From: Conidiobolus incongruus B7586
Taxonomy: Eukaryota; Entomophthoromycota; Entomophthoromycetes; Entomophthorales; Conidiobolaceae
Assembly: GCA_000697335.1 (NCBI GenBank)
Contig: JNEM01015538.1
Location: 1-15,854, forward strand
DNA: 15,854 nt
Direction of reading: 5' to 3'
Shown here: positions 10,989-15,854 of the stretch, piece after piece
How the letters are laid out: each line of letters starts with the position of its first letter
How positions within the stretch are numbered: the first letter of the stretch is position 1
Made by a program: the position numbers and the translations under genes
Notes under the pieces: model-generated
Told to the model about the DNA's origin: nothing
The model's database searches: none
What the model saw: the letters and a program-made list of their open reading frames with translations, nothing else

Positions 10989-11195
10989 AACATTATTATA
11001 TTTCGTATTAATATAGAAATTTCAATGACATTAATATTTGTTAAGTTTTTGGTGAAAAGTTTAGTTAATCAGTTATTTTACTGGTTTATTATTGAGGATT
11101 TGCTTATTTTTTATTTGAGAAATCATGAGAATTTGATGTTAATATATAAAGAATTTGTATTTCTCCAAAGATATATTAGTTCGGTTTATCATGTT
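10989..11195 (+). mobile_element. Possible Ty3/gypsy-type LTR-retrotransposon fossil (reverse transcriptase piece)
   Basis: The plus strand here encodes a stretch containing FIIEDLLIF followed by NHENL, similar in content and spacing to the YxDDLLIF...EHLxHL block of Ty3/gypsy reverse transcriptases. The preceding residues are hydrophobic in the pattern expected before that block. The stretch downstream to about 11400 is slightly more GC-rich and may belong to the same element, but no RNase H or integrase motif could be assigned. The element is badly decayed, without visible LTRs. Chance resemblance in AT-rich DNA is possible. Confidence 0.3.
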
Positions 11196-11847
11196 TAATA
11201 AAAAAACTTTTGCTTACTAATTCTAATAATTTTTTCGTCTTATTAATTTATTCTGAAGTTAATAAAACCTAGTTTTATTTTGATTTTAAGACATGGAAAG
11301 TCAGGGTAACTGAGAGATTAATAATATGCATATTCCTCTCTAACCAGGACTTAAAAAGTCAACGATACCTAATTGAAAAAAATAATATTCAAGGAACAAA
11401 GTGATATTAAAATAATTAAATAGTTTTTACAATTTTGAAATAAACCTCATCTAATAAAAAAAGTCTAAAAATTCTATATTATAACATATTTTAATATTAT
11501 GAATTATTTCTATTATAAAATAGAAATTGAAAATTTTCGTAATATTTATGAACTGGTTACTTGATTTAATTTTTTTATATGTTAAAATTAAAAAATCGAA
11601 TCATTTCAGCAACGTATTGAATATTTGCAGTATGTTTATAGATATTGGACAATAACATGATATATATCTATAATCCAATAGTTTTAAAGGATAACTATAA
11701 TGCTCAAATAATTTCATAACAATTCTGCCGAATTTTATAAACTATCCAATTAGAAAATATGATGTCACTCAAATAAGAACTATGTTAAATTGAGCTTGTA
11801 AATATCCAACAAAATTTCATCATACTCGTATTTTATACAGTGATTAA

Positions 11848-11863
11848 TTTTTGGTTGTATTAG
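11848..11863 (+). repeat. 16-base dispersed repeat, copy 2
   Basis: Second copy of the 16-mer at 8962-8977. Flanks are only weakly alike. It may mark another fragment of the same retroelement family; nothing else here supports that. Confidence 0.5.
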
Positions 11864-13281
11864 TTTACTTGAGCGTCATGTATTATTTTGAAATATTGTA
11901 TCATATCATATTATATTTCATTGTATTCAAATTCTTGAAATTATTAAGTGTTAACTATTATCATATTCTTTATATAATTTTAATTTTTCAACTTTAAAAT
12001 TGATCCAAATCAATTCACCAATCTATTTGAACTAAACTAATATATCAAATATTTACATTTTCGCAACATCTTTTTTAATAAATGGATACTACTTATCACA
12101 AAGTTTCCCTATTCGATACATTTAACCAATTCAATCAACTTAGATTCACTCAACAATTTTGAAATTCTAATTGGATTTTAAACATGAATAAAGAAATATA
12201 TTGAAAATTTCAATATTTCTTATTATATTAAAAATATACGTTATAATATTGATGTATTGATCAATTATTTAAGTGCTTAGTATTAAATTTGAGATAATTT
12301 TGAAATATAATAATAATAATAATAATATCTGAAAATGGTTTTTTTATTCAAAAATCTAATATGTACAATAATTTCTAATTTGTAAACCTAAATATAATTC
12401 ATAACAAAATTATATTTTATTAAATATTTATCAAATTATATATTTTTCAATTAATTACAGAAACATATATTGTAATAATTACTGTATATATCATTAGTAT
12501 ATAATGATTTATAAGCTCTATTGTAATAAATAAGTACCAAGATATACTTTTTATCTCATATAACTTAAAAGAAATATCAAAATTTAATTTAGATTAATTA
12601 ATATCTCATACTAATTATAGTTATTAATTAACTATCACAATTGCACTTCATTTTGATATATAATACTTATATTCATATTAATCATATATTTTTTAATTTT
12701 TTTTGAATATTATTACTTCTATAACATCAAATCTCTTAAACAAAACTTTATTCTAAATTTTCAGCAGATAAATCAAATTACATATAAAATCAATGACTGA
12801 TATACATATTAAACAAATTTTAAAACTTCAGTTAATATCTTCACAGTTTTTATTTATCAAACAATGTATTTGATTTTATTGATATTAATTTTAATCCAAA
12901 TATTTTCAAAATGTCTATATTGATTTATTTCTAAAATTATCCAATTAGTTTAATTTTAAAATAATTCTGTCTTTAATATAAAGCTTTTCATCAATCTCCT
13001 AAACTTTTAGTGTAATAGGTAAATAATCTTTATTTAACAGAATATATATATTACAAATATAGCATTATATATTTAAAAAGCTTATTATTGATTAAATTTT
13101 ATTTGCATTTATTGGTTGATTTGAATGTTCGAAACACAACAATAATTAATTATGATTAATGAATGCCATGAAAATTTCATTTTATATTGTATTATAAAAT
13201 CACACAAGAACTAAATATGTAATCAAAGCTATTGAAAATGATGAGAAAATCTGATAATTATAATTAATAATAAGTGTTTCG

Positions 13282-13296
13282 TATATATATATATAT
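13282..13296. repeat. Short TA microsatellite
   Basis: Fifteen-base alternating TA tract about 60 bp before the pseudogene at 13357. Confidence 0.9.
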
Positions 13297-13356
13297 TTTT
13301 GTAATAGAATGAGGATAAAGAAATTTGTTAGAACTTTTCTTTGAGTATACTATACA

Positions 13357-14320
13357 ATGGATCCGATTAAAATCACCAATATAATTGGACAAATTATGTA
13401 CCTTATAGGATTTTCATGCTCTATACTTGTTCATGTAGACATTATCCTCCTAGGATGCATTGATTTCAATCATGTTAACAGAATGACCATTAGATTGGTT
13501 TTTTCCATAGCAGTTGCGTACTTCACAATCCATTTGGGAGAGTATTTAGCTCAAGGAACTCTACCCGGAACATAATATATAGAGTATTTGCCAGAATTTT
13601 CTATTTCTTTACCAATAATACCATTAGTTTCCATCTTTACGGAGGGTTAGTTCTACTAAAGAAATCCACACCGAAATTCGAGCTCGCCCTGTAGGTTTGT
13701 ATATTATCCCCAGTTATCCCATTTATGATAACTTTTCACCTTTTTAGTATTTTTACCAGAACTAAAAACAAGAACGGTAGCGTTCCTGGATCTGATAATC
13801 TACTCTACTCATCTATCTTCTACATATTCCCAGAAGTTCTGTTTTCGGGCACTATTATCACATGTGCTTATGTTACTTATGTAGGTTATAAGAGTTTGAC
13901 CCAATAGATCAATCACTTTGTCAATTCCAAAATCAATAGTGAAAAAGACCAAAAAAATTTCAAGAAGGAAAATGGCTCAAAGATCCTTCTTATACCCATT
14001 ATCTACATGTATTACTTTCCTCCTAGAAGGCACCAATGCTATTTTGGCGATTGCCGGAATCCAATTTCGGCCACTTTTGCCATTCATGGCATTTTCCAAA
14101 AATCTCACAAGAGTTCTCACTCTTATTGCTTTTACCATTGATCCAGTAGTATGTAAGTCTTTGAGAATTGCAAAAAGTCAAGTGGTTGTTTGAATCAATG
14201 ATAATTCCAACACTTAATACCTTTATAAAATATTACTATTATTATAATATGTTTGACAAGAAAAAAGCAAAAACTTGATGATTTTAATTTCCAGAATCTC
14301 GAATAGAATTGAGTCCATAG
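13357..14320 (+). pseudogene. Pseudogene of the gene A/B GPCR family (third copy)
   Basis: Full-length but dead copy of the receptor, closest to gene A: 52 of the first 69 residues match, including MDPIK, GFSCS, FNHxNRMTIRL and HLGEYLA. Compared with gene A there is an approximately 25-nt deletion near 13570 and an 8-nt deletion near 13968, both shifting frame. In-frame stops sit at Trp positions (13692-13694, 13905-13907, 14191-14193). Asp55 is Tyr, loop-2 Cys150 is Ser, and the Cys77 region is deleted. The donor GGTAAT of gene A is GATAAT at 14200. The tail exon is still visible at 14294-14320 (ESRIELSP, then TAG), with intron remnant between, so this is a DNA-level duplicate and not a processed retrocopy. 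It lies on the opposite strand to A and B. Identity and non-function are both clear; short peptides could still be made. Confidence 0.93.
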
Positions 14321-15854
14321 TCTCAGAAATAAACAACTCTTCAATTAGTTCAAATTCAATTGTTAATATTATATACTCATCATAGATTAATAGCAAATGT
14401 CTATTGCACTATTCATCCTAATTGAATTTTGATAGAATTTATTAAATCTATTGATTGAGTTCATGTTTGAAAAGTAATATATGATTGATATCATATCAAA
14501 AAGACTCATCATTTTTTACATTGGAGTTTATTTGGAAATCTTAATAATACTAGCAAATATAGTTAGTGTAATATAATGATTTAACAAACATTTGATACAA
14601 TTCCGTTATTTTCTGTGTATTATATAGTTTCTGCCATTTTTTAAAATTTATAATCTCTTATTTACAATTTGAAATTGGATAATTGCCCCTAATTTTCAAG
14701 AATTTTTACCAAATTATTATTTATTCCATCAATCAATTAATTTATACCATCTTCCAAAATCAATTTGTTAATTTAATATTATTAATTTATCAATATTATA
14801 ACTGTTTAAGATTGTTAATATTAATATATCTTAAAATATTTATTCACTAATCAATATTTTTATAAATTGCAAATTATCATTTTTTAAATATATATCTCTA
14901 ACAAATTTACTCATTCATTCAAATAACCATGCATGTTTATCTAATATTTTAATTAATTTGATTTAGTAAATAATTTTATAATTCCTTATTCAGGAAATAA
15001 TTTAAGTAAGCTAAACAATATTGATGCATTCATAATTTAATGACATATATCTAACTATCAAAATAAATGCTTATACTCAATTTATTTCGATATAAAGGGT
15101 CTTGGATTTTAGATTCCAATATAAATCAAGTTTTTTAAATCCTATGGAATATGAAATTATAATCATTATATGAAAGGTTTAAAAATTTCTATAAATGATT
15201 TATAAAATTATTTTTAATTTTTTAAATTACACATTAAGGTAGAAAATTACTTTAATTAATTGTTTTATTATTAAAAAATGACATAAAGAGTAATTCTGGC
15301 TTTTATATCAATTATTATTAAATATAATTTTAAGTGAAAGAACTTTGCTATAATTATATTGGTTAATTTATAATATTTCTCCATTCAATCCATATTTAAA
15401 TATAATATGACTAAATTAAATAATAATTATTATATCATAATTGAATACATGATGTTATCAATTAATACTATATATTAATTTATTTTATTATGGTATTTTA
15501 ATTTTCAAAAATCATTAATAATTTAAACTTAAATTGAATTAAATATTTCGAGCATATATTATATAGAATTAATATACCTTGTAAAGTATAAAATCAAGCT
15601 AAGACTCCTGTGATACTATAAAACCATTATATAACAATATAAAAATTGATAACAAATATAAATCAGCAATATATATATATATATATATATATATGATAAT
15701 TACTTAATTTATGTTATTTTATATTCAATTTAATATAGGAATTTAATTAAGCTTCAATATATGGCTTCTGATAGTAAAAAGAATTTATTGATAGTTTTTA
15801 TTAAGAAAAATAATATATTGAGAGTTAATAATAGATGATATAACATATTCTTTT
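14321..15854. other. Gene-free AT-rich stretch
   Basis: No gene or RNA could be supported; contains the AT tract at 15669-15694. The first 100-150 bases would be the former 3' flank of the pseudogene. Confidence 0.6.
15669..15694. repeat. (AT)13 microsatellite
   Basis: Uninterrupted 26-base AT tract in gene-free DNA. Confidence 0.95.

Larger units (their letters stand above)
11196..13356. other. Intergenic, possibly with retroelement debris at its start
   Basis: 11196-11400 and 11580-11900 are slightly GC-richer and hold interrupted frames without assignable domains. A small frame beginning at 12082 (MDTTYHKVSLFDTF...) runs 26 codons and is not recognised. The remainder is plain AT-rich DNA and the 5' flank of the pseudogene. 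Confidence 0.5.

Noticed and set aside
13126-13134. tRNA-like B box (GTTCGAAAC)
   Set aside because: No A box at suitable distance and no cloverleaf or acceptor stem could be formed around it.
13357-14193. Three separate small genes on the plus strand
   Set aside because: They align in order to one receptor and are pieces of a single pseudogene.
13357-14320. Alternative genetic code reading TAG or TGA as Trp
   Set aside because: Genes A and B use TGG at these sites and have no in-frame TAG or TGA. The same copy also has two frame-shifting deletions.
1-15854. Mitochondrial or plastid origin because of the AT content
   Set aside because: Spliceosomal-type short introns, GPCR-like genes, low gene density and no organellar genes or rRNA.
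1-15854. CRISPR arrays or bacterial operons
   Set aside because: No regular spaced repeats, no ribosome binding sites, and the genes are intron-bearing and eukaryotic.

Overview
The window looks like nuclear DNA from a eukaryote with a very AT-rich genome (by eye about 15-20% GC between genes and about 35-45% in genes). It holds two intact genes, each with one tiny spliceosomal intron (52 and 53 nt, GTAAT donors, TAG acceptors), both for rhodopsin-type seven-helix receptors. An early-diverging fungus of the Conidiobolus/Entomophthorales kind fits, because such genomes are AT-rich and carry many class A GPCR-like genes. That placement is inference; no rRNA, tRNA or housekeeping gene is present to confirm it.

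Layout. (1) 1-1811: AT-rich DNA, no gene found. (2) 1812-2820, minus strand: receptor gene A, two exons, 318 residues. (3) 2821-4483: intergenic, with a TA microsatellite. (4) 4484-5213, plus strand: a mildly GC-richer island of interrupted coding-like frames, tentatively a much older receptor-like pseudogene. (5) 5214-6712: intergenic, with nested inverted repeats and an AT microsatellite. (6) 6713-7725, minus strand: receptor gene B, two exons, 319 residues, the most GC-rich gene here. (7) 7726-13356: long AT-rich stretch with two probable LTR-retrotransposon fossils, a Ty1/copia-like piece near 8950-9495 (minus) and a Ty3/gypsy-like piece near 10989-11195 (plus). (8) 13357-14320, plus strand: a clear pseudogene of the same receptor family, closest to gene A, with intron and tail exon still traceable. 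(9) 14321-15854: AT-rich DNA, no gene found.

Genes A and B align end to end (about 60% identity by eye), start at the same aligned residue and share an intron at the same place and phase. An open reading frame alone stops inside or just after the donor and misses a second exon for a hydrophilic cytoplasmic tail with shared SEN and IEL motifs. The window is thus a dispersed cluster of duplicated receptor genes at different stages: B (GC-rich), A (more AT-rich), the 13.4 kb copy (recently dead) and possibly the 4.5 kb island (long dead). All are predicted plasma-membrane proteins that would signal through G proteins; ligand and partners cannot be read from the sequence.
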